A DNA stretch of 64,000 bases from Natrinema hispanicum (GTDB taxonomy: Archaea > Halobacteriota > Halobacteria > Halobacteriales > Natrialbaceae): NCBI RefSeq assembly GCF_900111485.1, contig NZ_FOIC01000005.1, positions 177,683-241,682 on the forward strand. The letters run 5' to 3'. The position numbers and the translations under genes are program-made. Numbering within the stretch: position 1 is the first letter of the stretch; each line of letters starts with the position of its first letter. Shown in pieces: positions 36,663 to 45,983 of the stretch. Under the pieces are notes generated by a model that was given only the letters and a program-made list of their open reading frames with translations, had not been told where the DNA came from and ran no database searches.

Positions 36663-36860
36663 ATGACAGAACCACGTCGCTGCCCGCTTTGTACGGAAAC
36701 GTACACCGACCGAACCGACCTTCGGGTTCACCTTGAGGTCGAGCATCGGAAGTCCGAAGTAGTGTCACACCTCGTCGACGACCACGTCGAGGACAGGCCA
36801 CTGCCATCGGAGAGCGAGCAGTCGACAGTCGACGAAGAGCGACCAGCGCCGTCGGCCTGA
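36663..36860 (+). CDS. small C2H2 zinc-finger protein
   Basis: The 65-aa protein has a classic C2H2 finger, CPLCTETYTDRTDLRVHLEVEH (C-x2-C-x12-H-x5-H), at residues 8-29 and an acidic, probably disordered tail. Small single-finger proteins of this kind are common in haloarchaea and some affect biofilm or motility phenotypes; the role here is unknown. It converges with bioD (stop to stop 8 bases). Confidence 0.8.
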   Translation: MTEPRRCPLCTETYTDRTDLRVHLEVEHRKSEVVSHLVDDHVEDRPLPSESEQSTVDEERPAPSA

Positions 36861-36868
36861 GGGTGTGA

Positions 36869-37567
36869 TCAGCTGGTTTCTACCGGCAGTAACTCACGGA
36901 ACGCCGGCGACAGTGCGTCCCCGACGCCGATAGCCATCTGACGCGGATCCGAAAGAGCATCGTCAGCCAGCGGCGGCACCGTCTCGACCGCGTAGCCGGT
37001 CATCCGCTCGAGTTCGTCTGGATTGGTCCGTTCGGCGACCGTCTCGCCGGCGTACTCGTTGCAGACGATGCCGACGATATCGATCCCGCGGGCCTCAAGG
37101 GCATCGATCGAGAGGGCGGTGTGGTTGAGCGTGCCCAGTCCCGACCGGGTGACGACGACCGCCGTGGCCTCGAGGTCGGCGACGAGGTCGATCACCTCGT
37201 GGTCGCCGGCCAGTGGCACCCGCAGCCCGCCGATTCCCTCGACGATCGGGACTGCAGTCGCGTCGATCTCGCGTTCACATGCGGTGCGGATCGTCTCGTA
37301 GGAGAGGGATTCGTCGGCGACCTCGGCTGCAACCCGTGGAGCGAGCGCCGGCTCGAGATATCGGGGACAGGTCGCAGCCTTGGGATTGTCACAGGCAGTG
37401 GCGACGAATTCCGCGTCGTCGTCGGGCGGATGTCCCGTCTGGGCCGGCTTAATCGCCCGTGCGTCGTGGCCGGCCTCGCGAAGCAAGCACGTGAGCCCGG
37501 CCGTAATGACCGTCTTTCCGACGCCAGTGCCGGTGCCGACGACGGCGATCGGTTGGGTCGCGGTCAC
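36869..37567 (-). CDS. bioD: dethiobiotin synthase
   Basis: The 232-aa P-loop enzyme closes the ureido ring of dethiobiotin using ATP and CO2. Walker A is GTGTGVGKTVITAGL at residue about 10, the substrate Lys lies in AIKPAQTG, and the EGIGGLRVP segment is typical. It is last in the bioB-bioU-bioF-bioD unit and overlaps bioF by four bases (ATGA), implying coupled translation. Confidence 0.95.
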   Translation of the reverse strand: MTATQPIAVVGTGTGVGKTVITAGLTCLLREAGHDARAIKPAQTGHPPDDDAEFVATACDNPKAATCPRYLEPALAPRVAAEVADESLSYETIRTACEREIDATAVPIVEGIGGLRVPLAGDHEVIDLVADLEATAVVVTRSGLGTLNHTALSIDALEARGIDIVGIVCNEYAGETVAERTNPDELERMTGYAVETVPPLADDALSDPRQMAIGVGDALSPAFRELLPVETS

Positions 37568-38787
37568 AGCACCCCGACCTCCTCGCCGGCCGCACGGAAC
37601 GCCTCGAGACAGGCGATGACGTCGTCTTGATCGTGTGTCGCCATCGGGACGACGCGAATTCGACTTGTTCCCTCGGGGACCGTCGGCGGCCGAATCGCCG
37701 GCGCGACGACGTCTCGTTCGCGGATGCCATCCGCGAGCGCGAGTGCGTCCTGTCGGTCGCCGACGAGCACGGGCAGAATCTGCGAGGAGCCCAATACCTC
37801 AAAGCCCATCGACTCGAGCCCGTCGCGGAGATGTGCGACGTTCTCCCAGAGGCGGTCGCGGACGTCGCTGTGGCGAGCGATGTGCAACGCCTCGCTTGCG
37901 GCAGCGGCCGCCGGCGGCGCGAGCCCGGTCGAGAAGACGAACGAGCGCGCATCGTTGATCAGTAACTCGATCAGCTCGGTACTGCCGGCGACATAGCCGC
38001 CCTGACTGGCCAGTGCCTTCGAGAGCGTCCCCAGCTGGATCTGGATGCGGTCCTCGAGCCCTTCGGCCTGGACGACCCCGCCGCCGTTCGCGTAGAGGCC
38101 GGTCGCGTGGGCCTCGTCGACCATCACCCACGCGCCGTACTCTTCGGCGGCGTCACAGATTGCCGCAAGCGGGGCGACAGTGCCGTCCATGCTGAACACC
38201 GAATCGGTGACGATCAGCCAGGCTTCGTCGGCCGGGTCGCGGCCGTCCCGTCTTGCTTGGTCGGTTCGCTCCGCGAGTTTCGATCGCAGACTCGCCGCGT
38301 CGCAGTGGTCGTAGACGACGGTCTCGGCACCCGACAGTCGACAGCCATCGATGATGCTCGCGTGGTTTAATTCGTCGGAGAAGACGACGTCCGGCTCGAG
38401 CGCCGTGATCGTCCCGACGTTCGCGGCATAGCCCGACGAAAAGGCAAGCGCGCGCTCTGTTCCTTTCGTCTCGGCGAGCAGCCGCTCTAGGTCCCGGTGG
38501 ACCATCGTGTCGCCCGTGACGAGCCGGCTCGCCCCGGCACCCGTACCGACAGTCGCGGCAGCCTGCCGCGCGGCGTCTTGGACGCGCTGGTCGTCCGTCA
38601 GCCCCAGATAGTTGTTCGAGGCAAACACAAGCGCCTCCGCCGAATCGAGAACGGGCAGGTCGCCGCCCGAGGGCTCGGCGAAGTAGCCGCGCTCGGCGAC
38701 CCGATCGACGGGCGAAAGCGAGCGTTTCAGATCGTTGTCCTCGAGGGTCTCGAGTCGGTCCTCGAGGTCGAACCCACGGTCGGCCAT
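37564..38787 (-). CDS. bioF: 8-amino-7-oxononanoate synthase
   Basis: The 407-aa PLP enzyme of the alpha-oxoamine synthase family condenses pimeloyl thioester with alanine. Motifs seen include SNNYLGL, the SGYAANVG glycine loop, DELNHASIIDG, VMVDEAHATG and the PLP lysine in GTLSKALASQGGYVAG. The start is set at 38787 (ADRGFDLEDRLE after Met) rather than 38811. Next in the operon is bioD. Confidence 0.95.
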   Translation of the reverse strand: MADRGFDLEDRLETLEDNDLKRSLSPVDRVAERGYFAEPSGGDLPVLDSAEALVFASNNYLGLTDDQRVQDAARQAAATVGTGAGASRLVTGDTMVHRDLERLLAETKGTERALAFSSGYAANVGTITALEPDVVFSDELNHASIIDGCRLSGAETVVYDHCDAASLRSKLAERTDQARRDGRDPADEAWLIVTDSVFSMDGTVAPLAAICDAAEEYGAWVMVDEAHATGLYANGGGVVQAEGLEDRIQIQLGTLSKALASQGGYVAGSTELIELLINDARSFVFSTGLAPPAAAAASEALHIARHSDVRDRLWENVAHLRDGLESMGFEVLGSSQILPVLVGDRQDALALADGIRERDVVAPAIRPPTVPEGTSRIRVVPMATHDQDDVIACLEAFRAAGEEVGVL

Positions 38788-38945
38788 TCGGCTAAACGGA
38801 CTCAGCGCCACGGTTTGACTCTCACGATTCGGATCGATCGGCTGATTCGGCGCTGTTCGGTCGGCTCGTCGCCGGGACGCGACGGTTCTGTGTCATCATG
38901 TGTGTGCGTCTCATCGAATCGAGGGAAATGCTCGTCGCGGTGTTG

Positions 38946-40004
38946 TCAGAAGCCGGGCATCAGTTCGGCGGGGCCGAAGACGCCGTACTCACCGGCACGG
39001 TTCCGTCGCACGCCGGCTTTCAGATAGCCCAGCGCGGGCCCGTTGACGTTCGCTTCCATGCTCGTCTCGTCGCCGAGCTGGAAGGTGTTCGTCGCGGTCT
39101 CGCCATCGAATGTCCGGCCAGTAACACGCACTGTTGTCGTCGTCGGCTTCTCGTCGTTGTACACGTCGAGGATGCCACCGACCGTGACGTCTCCGGCGTC
39201 GCAGATGCCCGCACGCTCGAGGAGCACGTCGTCGGCGTGTTCCATGTCCTCGAACTCGATGACGCCGTCGTGGTCGTCGATGATTTCCTCGATCTCTGCT
39301 TCGGAGAGTTCTCGAGCGGTCTCGATGTCGTACTCGGGGAGGTGGGCGATGTCCTCGCGGACGGTGCCGCGGTTGTCCTCGTAGCCCGATTTGAGGCCGA
39401 CGCCCCAGTGGATGTTGACGTCAGTGACCTCGACGAACGACTGGGCGGCCAGCGCCGCCGCGCCGGTCAGCAGGCCGGGCGTCGCGCCCGCGCCACAAAT
39501 GAAGGTGATACCGGCGTCTTCGAACGCCTCACGGCGGTCGTCGAGCATGTCGATCACGCGCGAGCGCTTGAGAACGTCGATCATGACGCCGGAGTAGCCA
39601 CCCTCGATGAACCGCTCGGCGGTCCGCGGGATGAAGTCGTGTTCGTAGTTGGGCAGTGCGAGGAGGACGGCATCGATCTCGTCGCCGTGGTCGATCACGT
39701 CTTGGATCGGATCCTCGCTCGGGCGGGCCTGTTCGGAGGCGACGACGCCAAGATCTTCGCCGTGTTGTTTGACGCCGCTTTCAACGGCCGCCGCGTCTGC
39801 TCCCCCATCGGTCGCAACCTCGTTGTCAATATTTCCTTCAGTTGCCTCGAGCAGTTCGTCGACGTCGAGGCCGTCGAAATCGATCGCGGTCCCGTGGCGG
39901 TCACACGCCGCAACGGGTGTTAGGGCGTCTTTGTACTGGCTCACTTCGAGTGCTCGTCGGCCGATACCGCCGGTTCCGAGTACCGCAAACGTAACGTCGT
40001 CCAT
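38946..40004 (-). CDS. bioU: BioU-type 7,8-diaminononanoate synthase (replaces BioA)
   Basis: This 352-aa Rossmann-fold protein begins DDVTFAVLGTGGIGRRALE (NAD(P)-binding) and is commonly annotated as a saccharopine dehydrogenase-like oxidoreductase. Its position between bioB and bioF, and the absence of BioA here, fit BioU. From established work on cyanobacterial BioU, a single lysine of the enzyme itself donates the amino group to 8-amino-7-oxononanoate, so each molecule works once. K146 in IDVLKRSRV is my candidate for that lysine; this is inference. Start codon ATG at 40004, 26 bases after bioB. Confidence 0.78.
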   Translation of the reverse strand: MDDVTFAVLGTGGIGRRALEVSQYKDALTPVAACDRHGTAIDFDGLDVDELLEATEGNIDNEVATDGGADAAAVESGVKQHGEDLGVVASEQARPSEDPIQDVIDHGDEIDAVLLALPNYEHDFIPRTAERFIEGGYSGVMIDVLKRSRVIDMLDDRREAFEDAGITFICGAGATPGLLTGAAALAAQSFVEVTDVNIHWGVGLKSGYEDNRGTVREDIAHLPEYDIETARELSEAEIEEIIDDHDGVIEFEDMEHADDVLLERAGICDAGDVTVGGILDVYNDEKPTTTTVRVTGRTFDGETATNTFQLGDETSMEANVNGPALGYLKAGVRRNRAGEYGVFGPAELMPGF

Positions 40005-40030
40005 GGTTGTCGTGGTATGTTGAATCTCTG

Positions 40031-41137
40031 TCAGTCGTCGCTCGGTTCTGCGCCTGTTCGTGCTGTCGTCTCGGTCGACGACTCCGCAGCGTCGCTGTGG
40101 CGGGCCTTCACTTCCTCGGGGTCGAACTCGTTGGTCTCCCGGTTGGGCTCGAGCCCCGCACGCTCGATGATCTCGATGTCTTCGCCGGGAGACTGGCCCT
40201 CGGTCGTGAGGTAGTCCCCGGTGAGCAGGCCGTCCGCGCCGGCCTCCAGTGGCAGATGCTGCTCGTCGGGCGCGAGGTTGACCTCGCGGCCGCCGGTGAG
40301 TCGCACCCGCGACTCGGGATGGAGGAGTTTGTACACCGCAACCGTCTTCACGATTTCTTCGGTCGAGATGCCGACACCCTGCTCGTACAGTGGCGTTCCC
40401 TCAACCGGGTTGAGGACGTTCACTGGCAGCGAGGAGATGCCGATATCCTGCAACGCGATAGCAGCCTCGACGCGGTCGGTCGGGGTCTCGCCCATCCCAA
40501 GGATGACGCCCGCACAGAGGTCCATGCCGGCCTCCTTGGCAACTTCGAGGGTCTTCACCCGATCTTCGAAGCTGTGGGTGTCGACGATCTCGGGGAAGTA
40601 GTTCGGCGAGGTCTCGATGTTATGATTGTAGTGATTGATCCCCTCGTCGGCGAGGATCGCAGCCTCTTCCTCGGTGAGGATACCGAGCGAGGCGTCGACC
40701 TCGAGATCACACTCGTCGCGCACGAGGCGGATCGCCTCGATGACCTCGGCCCACTCCTCGGGCCGGTGTTCCTTCGAGACGCCTTTCTCCGCGACGACGA
40801 TCCCGAAGCGCTGGGCACCGTCGCGTTCGGCGCGTTTGGCGGCCTCGAGGACCTTCTCCGGGCCGAGAAAGCCATAGGTCTCGATGCCGGTGTCGAAGTG
40901 GACCGACTGTGCACAGAACCCACAGTCCTCGGCGCAGTTGCCCGCTTTCGCGTTGACGATCGAGCAGGCATCGACCGTGCCATCACCGAAGTGATCGCGC
41001 ACGGCCGCGCCGGCTTCGGCGAGGACGTCGACCGACTGGGCCATCAGCGCCAGCCCGTCAGTCCGATCGAGTCGCTCGCCGGCCACGACCCGCTCGAGTG
41101 CGTCGTCGACCGTCTCGTTTCCAGTCTCGTAAACCAC
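40031..41137 (-). CDS. bioB: biotin synthase
   Basis: The 368-aa radical SAM enzyme inserts sulfur into dethiobiotin. The radical-SAM cluster cysteines are in NCAEDCGFCAQS (C-x3-C-x2-C), and the GILTEEEAAILADEGINHYNHN and VRLTGGREVNLAP segments match the family; the latter holds the Arg near the [2Fe-2S] cluster. A disordered tail of about 35 residues is typical of haloarchaea. The start is GTG at 41137, with a TATATAAT-type promoter 20-31 bases upstream. It heads the biotin unit. Confidence 0.96.
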   Translation of the reverse strand: MVYETGNETVDDALERVVAGERLDRTDGLALMAQSVDVLAEAGAAVRDHFGDGTVDACSIVNAKAGNCAEDCGFCAQSVHFDTGIETYGFLGPEKVLEAAKRAERDGAQRFGIVVAEKGVSKEHRPEEWAEVIEAIRLVRDECDLEVDASLGILTEEEAAILADEGINHYNHNIETSPNYFPEIVDTHSFEDRVKTLEVAKEAGMDLCAGVILGMGETPTDRVEAAIALQDIGISSLPVNVLNPVEGTPLYEQGVGISTEEIVKTVAVYKLLHPESRVRLTGGREVNLAPDEQHLPLEAGADGLLTGDYLTTEGQSPGEDIEIIERAGLEPNRETNEFDPEEVKARHSDAAESSTETTARTGAEPSDD

Positions 41138-41157
41138 ACTCAGAATGGCGGTTAACG

Positions 41158-41199
41158 AGTATATAATGTTTTTGGACGGTCACGATCCCGTGATCGTCC
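41158..41199 (-). promoter_or_regulatory. bioB promoter and upstream inverted repeat
   Basis: Read on the minus strand, CATTATATACT (41158-41168) lies about 26 bases before the GTG of bioB, a leaderless-type TATA box. Just upstream is an imperfect inverted repeat with arms at 41174-41183 and 41190-41199 (GGACGGTCAC and its near-complement) spaced by six bases. It lacks a following T-run, so it is more likely a regulator site than the amidase terminator. Confidence 0.45.
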
Positions 41200-41204
41200 G
41201 CCGC

Positions 41205-42731
41205 TCACAGGCCGGTTTCGATCTGCTGTTCGAACGCACACGCGCTCGAGAGCACCGTCGCATCGTCGAAGCGTTCCCCGATCAGCATGAGTCCGACCGG
41301 CAACCCGTCTGCCGTCCCGGCTGGCACTGATGTCGCCGGATGGCCGGTTACGTCGAATGGAGCCGTGTTGTGGAGCATGTTCAGCGCACGGTCGATCGCC
41401 TCGAGACGCGAGATCGACTCATCGACCGGGTGGGCAGTCTGTGGTGTCGTCGGCATCGCGAGGACGTCGACGTCCGCGAGCGCGTCGTCGTACTCCTCGG
41501 CCAGTTTCCGACTGAGATTCTGCGCTTTCGCGTAGTAGTGGCCGCGGTACTCGTCCGCGAGGTACTCTCCGAGGACAAGCGTGAGTTTCAACGTCGTGAT
41601 GTAATCGTCGGCGTCCGACCGCCGTGCTCGCCCGAACGCATCGGCCAGTTGTGTATCGTAAAAGCCCTTCCCGTAGTGGCCGACGCACTCGCCGTCAACT
41701 GTCGCGGCCGTCTCCTCGAGTGCGATGGCGTTCCAGATGGTGAGCCCATCGAGGTGCATCGGCACGGAGACTTCCGTTACCGTCGCTCCAGCGTCCTCGA
41801 ACTCGGCGAGCGCGTCGTGAACGGTTTCGTCGACACCCGACTCACCTGTCTCGCGGTCGAACCCCTCCTCGAGGACGCCGACGGTCACATCCGATGGATC
41901 GTCCGAAAGCGCCTCGCGGTAGTCGTCGGTCGGCACGACTCCCTGGCGAGGGTCGAGACTGTCTTTTCCGGCGATTACGTTCAGCACTCGCGCGCAGTCG
42001 TCGACGGTCGGACAGATCGGCCCGGCGTGATCGAACGAGCGACCGAGACCGACGATCCCGGTGTACGGAACCAAACTGTGCGTGGGTTTGTGGCCGACGA
42101 GGCCGCTCCACGCGGCGGGGATTCGAATCGAGCCGCCCTGATCGCCACCGATGGCGACGTCAACGTCGCCGTTGCCGACGGCCGCTGCCGACCCCGACGA
42201 CGACCCGCCCGCGATGTAGTCCTCATCGACGGGGTTCAGTACCGGCCCAGTCGCGGAGAGTTCGCCGCTGCCGGAAAAGGCCATGTCTTCCATGTTGAGT
42301 TTCCCGGTAATGGTCGCACCGGCGTCGAGCAACCGCGTGACGATCGTCGCGTCGGTCGACGGGACGTATCCCTCGAAGAGTTTCGATCCGGCCGTTAGTT
42401 CAACGCCGGCCAGATTGACGTTGTCTTTGAGCCCAACCTCGTAGCCCTCGAGCGGGCCGTCGTCCGCACCCTTTACCTTGCACTTCGTGACGAAGGCGTT
42501 GAGTGGATCTTCGTCGGGTCCCGGCCGGTAGCCGGGGTCGCGGTCCGTATACTCGACGCGCGGTCGATAGTCTGGAAGCTGGTCCAATCGCTCGTAGCCC
42601 AGTAGCGTCTCGGCGATGGCGGCTTCGAAGTCTTCGACCTCCTGGTCGGTCAGGTCGATGTGATGGCGTCGTGCGTACTCGCGGATCTCCGCCGGTGTCG
42701 GCGGCTGAACGTTTGGTGGCGACTCTGACAT
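41205..42731 (-). CDS. amidase signature family enzyme
   Basis: The 508-aa amidase has the Ser-cisSer-Lys triad: Lys in GLKDNVNLAG, the GGSSSGSAAAVGNG serine-rich stretch and the nucleophile Ser in GGDQGGSIRIPA. It hydrolyses amides. It is not part of gatCAB here, so a free amidase (aliphatic or aryl amide) is more likely than GatA. Start ATG 42731 is preferred to 42785. The gene stands upstream of bioB on the same strand but is separated by a promoter. Confidence 0.9.
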   Translation of the reverse strand: MSESPPNVQPPTPAEIREYARRHHIDLTDQEVEDFEAAIAETLLGYERLDQLPDYRPRVEYTDRDPGYRPGPDEDPLNAFVTKCKVKGADDGPLEGYEVGLKDNVNLAGVELTAGSKLFEGYVPSTDATIVTRLLDAGATITGKLNMEDMAFSGSGELSATGPVLNPVDEDYIAGGSSSGSAAAVGNGDVDVAIGGDQGGSIRIPAAWSGLVGHKPTHSLVPYTGIVGLGRSFDHAGPICPTVDDCARVLNVIAGKDSLDPRQGVVPTDDYREALSDDPSDVTVGVLEEGFDRETGESGVDETVHDALAEFEDAGATVTEVSVPMHLDGLTIWNAIALEETAATVDGECVGHYGKGFYDTQLADAFGRARRSDADDYITTLKLTLVLGEYLADEYRGHYYAKAQNLSRKLAEEYDDALADVDVLAMPTTPQTAHPVDESISRLEAIDRALNMLHNTAPFDVTGHPATSVPAGTADGLPVGLMLIGERFDDATVLSSACAFEQQIETGL

Positions 42732-42842
42732 ACGATCATGGTGGTCGATGACAATAAACAAAAAAGTTCGCCGGAAAGACGACACTCGAGGTCGATCGGC
42801 TCACCCACTGAGAACGAATCCCGTTTCAATTGGCGACCGCGA

Positions 42843-43340
42843 TCAGCGCCGGTCGGCGAAAAACGCCCGAAGCAGCGGATACCACGCCCCGAAGACGGCC
42901 CCGAACGTCGACAGCCCGACGAAACTCCCCCAGTGGTCGACGGGAACCGGATACGGACGTGACGTAGCGAGCCCGAGCAAAAGCGGGCCACCGTAGGCGA
43001 CGACCGTCACCCAGAGGATGACACCGTAGGAAAGGCCCACGCAGGCACCGAGGAACGGACTTCGATAGCACTCGGCGAGCGGCTGCGGGGTATATCGGCC
43101 TCGCGAAAGCCGAGTGACGAGCGCGACGAACGGCCCGCCCGCAACGAGGCTGTGACAGAAGACCAACGTCCACTCGTTTACCACCCCCTCGAGCCCGTAG
43201 ACATCGGCCACCGACCGAAGACTGCCGGTCGCGTGCAACACGCCGCCGAGTGCCGCCCCGGCGATCAGGGCAGCCGTCACTGTGGTCAGAACAGTCACCG
43301 GCGACGGACGTCCACGATGACGTGACTGTCTATACGACAT
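42843..43340 (-). CDS. integral membrane protein, unknown function
   Basis: The 165-aa protein has four predicted transmembrane helices, at about residues 17-35, 60-78, 98-118 and 137-160, and a short positively charged N-terminus. A central loop carries CYRSPFLG and a HxWGSF-like segment (VDHWGSFVG). The promoter upstream is AT-rich with ATATAAATAC. No family recognised. Confidence 0.7.
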   Translation of the reverse strand: MSYRQSRHRGRPSPVTVLTTVTAALIAGAALGGVLHATGSLRSVADVYGLEGVVNEWTLVFCHSLVAGGPFVALVTRLSRGRYTPQPLAECYRSPFLGACVGLSYGVILWVTVVAYGGPLLLGLATSRPYPVPVDHWGSFVGLSTFGAVFGAWYPLLRAFFADRR

Positions 43341-43463
43341 TACCGTATCTCTCAGCTGTATTTATATGTATTTATCTGAATTCTAGAAGAATGTCTAGTT
43401 ACATGAGTGTTACCGGCCCCGGCAGCTGGGTCGTGGTGCTCACGGCGACCGGTCCCGACGGCG

Positions 43464-44714
43464 TCACCGCGGCGTCTCTGCCCCCCACTTCTCGAGGGCC
43501 GTCGCCAGTTCCGGATGGTCGTCGGCATAGTCCTCGAGCGACTCACCGGCCATCGACGCGTCGACGGACTGGCGGAGCGCTTTCGCGCCTGCGTGGGTGC
43601 CGTCGGGGTGGCCGTGGATTCCACCGCCGGCCTGGACGATGATGTCGGTGCCAAGGGTGTCGAGCAGCTGGTCGACGACGCCGGGATGGAGTCCGCCGGA
43701 CGCGACCGGCAGCACTGGATTCAGGCCGTGACACTCGCCGGTGAGCCACTCGTTGATTCCCGGCGTGTCCTCGTTTGCGAGTTTCCCAAGCCCTGCAGTG
43801 CCGGTGTGGATGTGATCGACGCCACAGAGGCGAGCGATCTGGGCGATGACGCGCATCGAGACGCCGTGATGCTCGAGTCGATCGAAGGCGGCGTGCATCG
43901 CGCGGTGGGCGTGAATTGCCAGTCCGTGCTCCTCACAGCGGTCCCGTACCGATTGGACGGCCGCCCAGCCGGCGGTGATCACGTCGACCATGACGAAGCC
44001 GCCGCCGTGTTCGGCCACGAGGTCGACACGCTCTACCATCTCGGTGGTCTCAGCGGTCACGTTCACGAGGTAGTCCTTGCGCTCGCCGGTGGCCTCCTGT
44101 GCGCGGTCGCGGGCCGCGAGACTTTCCGTCAGGCGGTCCTCAAAGGGGTTGAACGCCTGATCGGTAAGGTTCTCGTCGTCTTTCAGCAGGTCGACGCCAC
44201 CCAGCCACGCCTCTTCGCCGATGTCGGCGTGGGCTTCGGTCGATAACCCGACTTTTGGTTTCGGGACCGTGGCCAGTACCGGTCGCTCGCCGGCGTCGAG
44301 TTTTTCGTGGGCGACGCTCGTCCCGAACTGTGGCCCCGGGAAGCCACTGACAATCGATTCCGGCCAGTGGCAGTCCTCGAGCCGGATCGAGTCGACGGCT
44401 TTCATCCCCAGAATGTTCCCAGCGATACACGAGAGGATCTGTGGCATGCTGCCGGCCTCGAACAGCGCGGCGGGGTAAGCGACGGTGATCTCGGAGCCAT
44501 CGATCTCGCAGGCCACCGCGCCGAGATCCGTCAGTTCGTCCTCGTCGACGTGGAGCGCTGCCCAGGTGCCGTTCGAGGACTCGGAGGCGACCCGGCTCGC
44601 TGCGGCTTCCATCGACATGTCCGCGGCCGGGTCGATCGTAAACTCACAGGTTAGGTCCGTCGCCGCTGGCTCGTACCCGAGGTCCAGAAAGTCGTCGTAC
44701 TCGATTCCAGTCAT
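43464..44714 (-). CDS. rbcL: type III ribulose-1,5-bisphosphate carboxylase (RuBisCO)
   Basis: The 416-aa large subunit of archaeal type III RuBisCO. K152 in TVPKPKVGLS is the catalytic lysine, and K178, D180 and E181 in GGVDLLKDDENLTDQ form the carbamylated Mg site. The phosphate-binding GIHGHPDGTHAGA and SGGLHPG segments are complete. In archaea this enzyme works in the AMP nucleotide-salvage pathway (AMP phosphorylase, ribose-1,5-bisphosphate isomerase, RuBisCO) rather than photosynthesis. The partner genes are not in the window. ATG at 44714 is chosen over 44729. Confidence 0.96.
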   Translation of the reverse strand: MTGIEYDDFLDLGYEPAATDLTCEFTIDPAADMSMEAAASRVASESSNGTWAALHVDEDELTDLGAVACEIDGSEITVAYPAALFEAGSMPQILSCIAGNILGMKAVDSIRLEDCHWPESIVSGFPGPQFGTSVAHEKLDAGERPVLATVPKPKVGLSTEAHADIGEEAWLGGVDLLKDDENLTDQAFNPFEDRLTESLAARDRAQEATGERKDYLVNVTAETTEMVERVDLVAEHGGGFVMVDVITAGWAAVQSVRDRCEEHGLAIHAHRAMHAAFDRLEHHGVSMRVIAQIARLCGVDHIHTGTAGLGKLANEDTPGINEWLTGECHGLNPVLPVASGGLHPGVVDQLLDTLGTDIIVQAGGGIHGHPDGTHAGAKALRQSVDASMAGESLEDYADDHPELATALEKWGAETPR

Positions 44715-44982
44715 GGTACCGAATCGCATTCATCGCGTCGACTAATAGGACTTGTGCCGATCGTCAGTCGGCCGGGGTCGGTCGACGGCGGCTTGCTCAC
44801 ACAACGTCAGATTCGCTGGATCGACGGCTTTGATGCCGTTCGGCTGGGCGTTTGTCAACCACCGCTCCCGCTATCTCCCGCTGGCGGCCAGTAGACTAAT
44901 ACGTCATTGATGTAATTTGACCGGACTGGAAAAATTCCAAAAATTAAATACTCGTGACAATCCACTACTATAGAGCGAGCGC

Positions 44983-45939
44983 ATGACAGATAGTACGATA
45001 GACACACAGGCGGGCGATTCTGGGTTCGACGTGGGCTCGAGCGCGGCCCTCTTCGGGGAGATCGAATCGGATAGCGACTCAGGGGACGATACGAAGACCG
45101 AGACCGCCGACGGGGACGAATCCGACGTCGGTGATGAGCAAACGGCAGCCGACGTCTTCGACCAGCTTCAGACCGACGTCGGCGACGAGGACGGGACCGA
45201 TGATATTCTCGCCAACGAGAGTCCGGACGACATCATCGCGAGTGCGGACGAACCCGACCCCGAACCCGACGAGGTGGTCGACGACGACCTGCTGGCTGAC
45301 GACGACGAACTCGCTGCTCTCTTGCTTACCGGTCGCTCGAAAGACGGCGACAGTGAGTTTCTCTGGGTCGACCCCGACACGGATGCGGCGGGAGAAGCCG
45401 ATCCCAACAGCGATATCGATGCGGACGACGACGCTTTCGAGACGGACGGGTCGGCCACAAGCGACACCGACGACCGACCGGACTCGAGCGAGACCGACGC
45501 TGACCCCATACCTGACAGCGAGACTGAAGCCGACGACGCTGTGACGGTGTCCGCTCCCGATGCTGTGGAGACAGCTACTGACAACACACAGCCCGAGTCT
45601 CCCCCATCGACGTCAGATTCGGGTTCCGACGACACCCTCGAGCAGAAACCGAACTCGAGTGAGGAGACCATCGAGGACGAAGGCGTCGAGTCCGACACGG
45701 CTGGTAAAGACGAGGAGGATGGACTCGTCGAGACCGACGAGGACGAACCCGTCGAAGCCGAGACAGACGACGATACAGCGCTCGAACTCGAGGATGACGA
45801 CGCAGCACTCGATCCCGAAGACGACACCGCGTCCGAATCCGATGCCGACGATCCGGCGACCGAAACCGACCCGGAGCGATCTGACGACTCCGCCGGCCCG
45901 CTCTCGAAACTCCGCGAGACGCTCGGCGGACTGTTCTAG
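44983..45939 (+). CDS. highly acidic low-complexity protein
   Basis: The 318-aa protein is roughly 40 % Asp plus Glu with much Ser and Thr, and is almost certainly disordered over most of its length. Small ordered islands are seen: SSAALFGEI (residue about 20), AADVFDQLQT, LAALLLTGRSKDGDSEFLWV (about 110-130) and a C-terminal amphipathic helix GPLSKLRETLGGLF. An A/T-rich promoter (AAATTAAATACTC) precedes it. The function is unknown; it could be a scaffold with short peptide contact sites. Confidence 0.7.
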   Translation: MTDSTIDTQAGDSGFDVGSSAALFGEIESDSDSGDDTKTETADGDESDVGDEQTAADVFDQLQTDVGDEDGTDDILANESPDDIIASADEPDPEPDEVVDDDLLADDDELAALLLTGRSKDGDSEFLWVDPDTDAAGEADPNSDIDADDDAFETDGSATSDTDDRPDSSETDADPIPDSETEADDAVTVSAPDAVETATDNTQPESPPSTSDSGSDDTLEQKPNSSEETIEDEGVESDTAGKDEEDGLVETDEDEPVEAETDDDTALELEDDDAALDPEDDTASESDADDPATETDPERSDDSAGPLSKLRETLGGLF

Positions 45940-45983
45940 CCGCCCTGCCCACACCCGAAATTCGCCCGCTCTCTTCTCTCCGA

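Noticed and set aside
38898..39923. A 341-codon + strand frame
   Set aside because: It is antisense to the BioU-type gene, which has a Rossmann start and operon context.
41174..41199. Inverted repeat as a terminator of the amidase gene
   Set aside because: On the minus strand it is followed by an A-run, not a T-run, and it directly precedes the bioB promoter.
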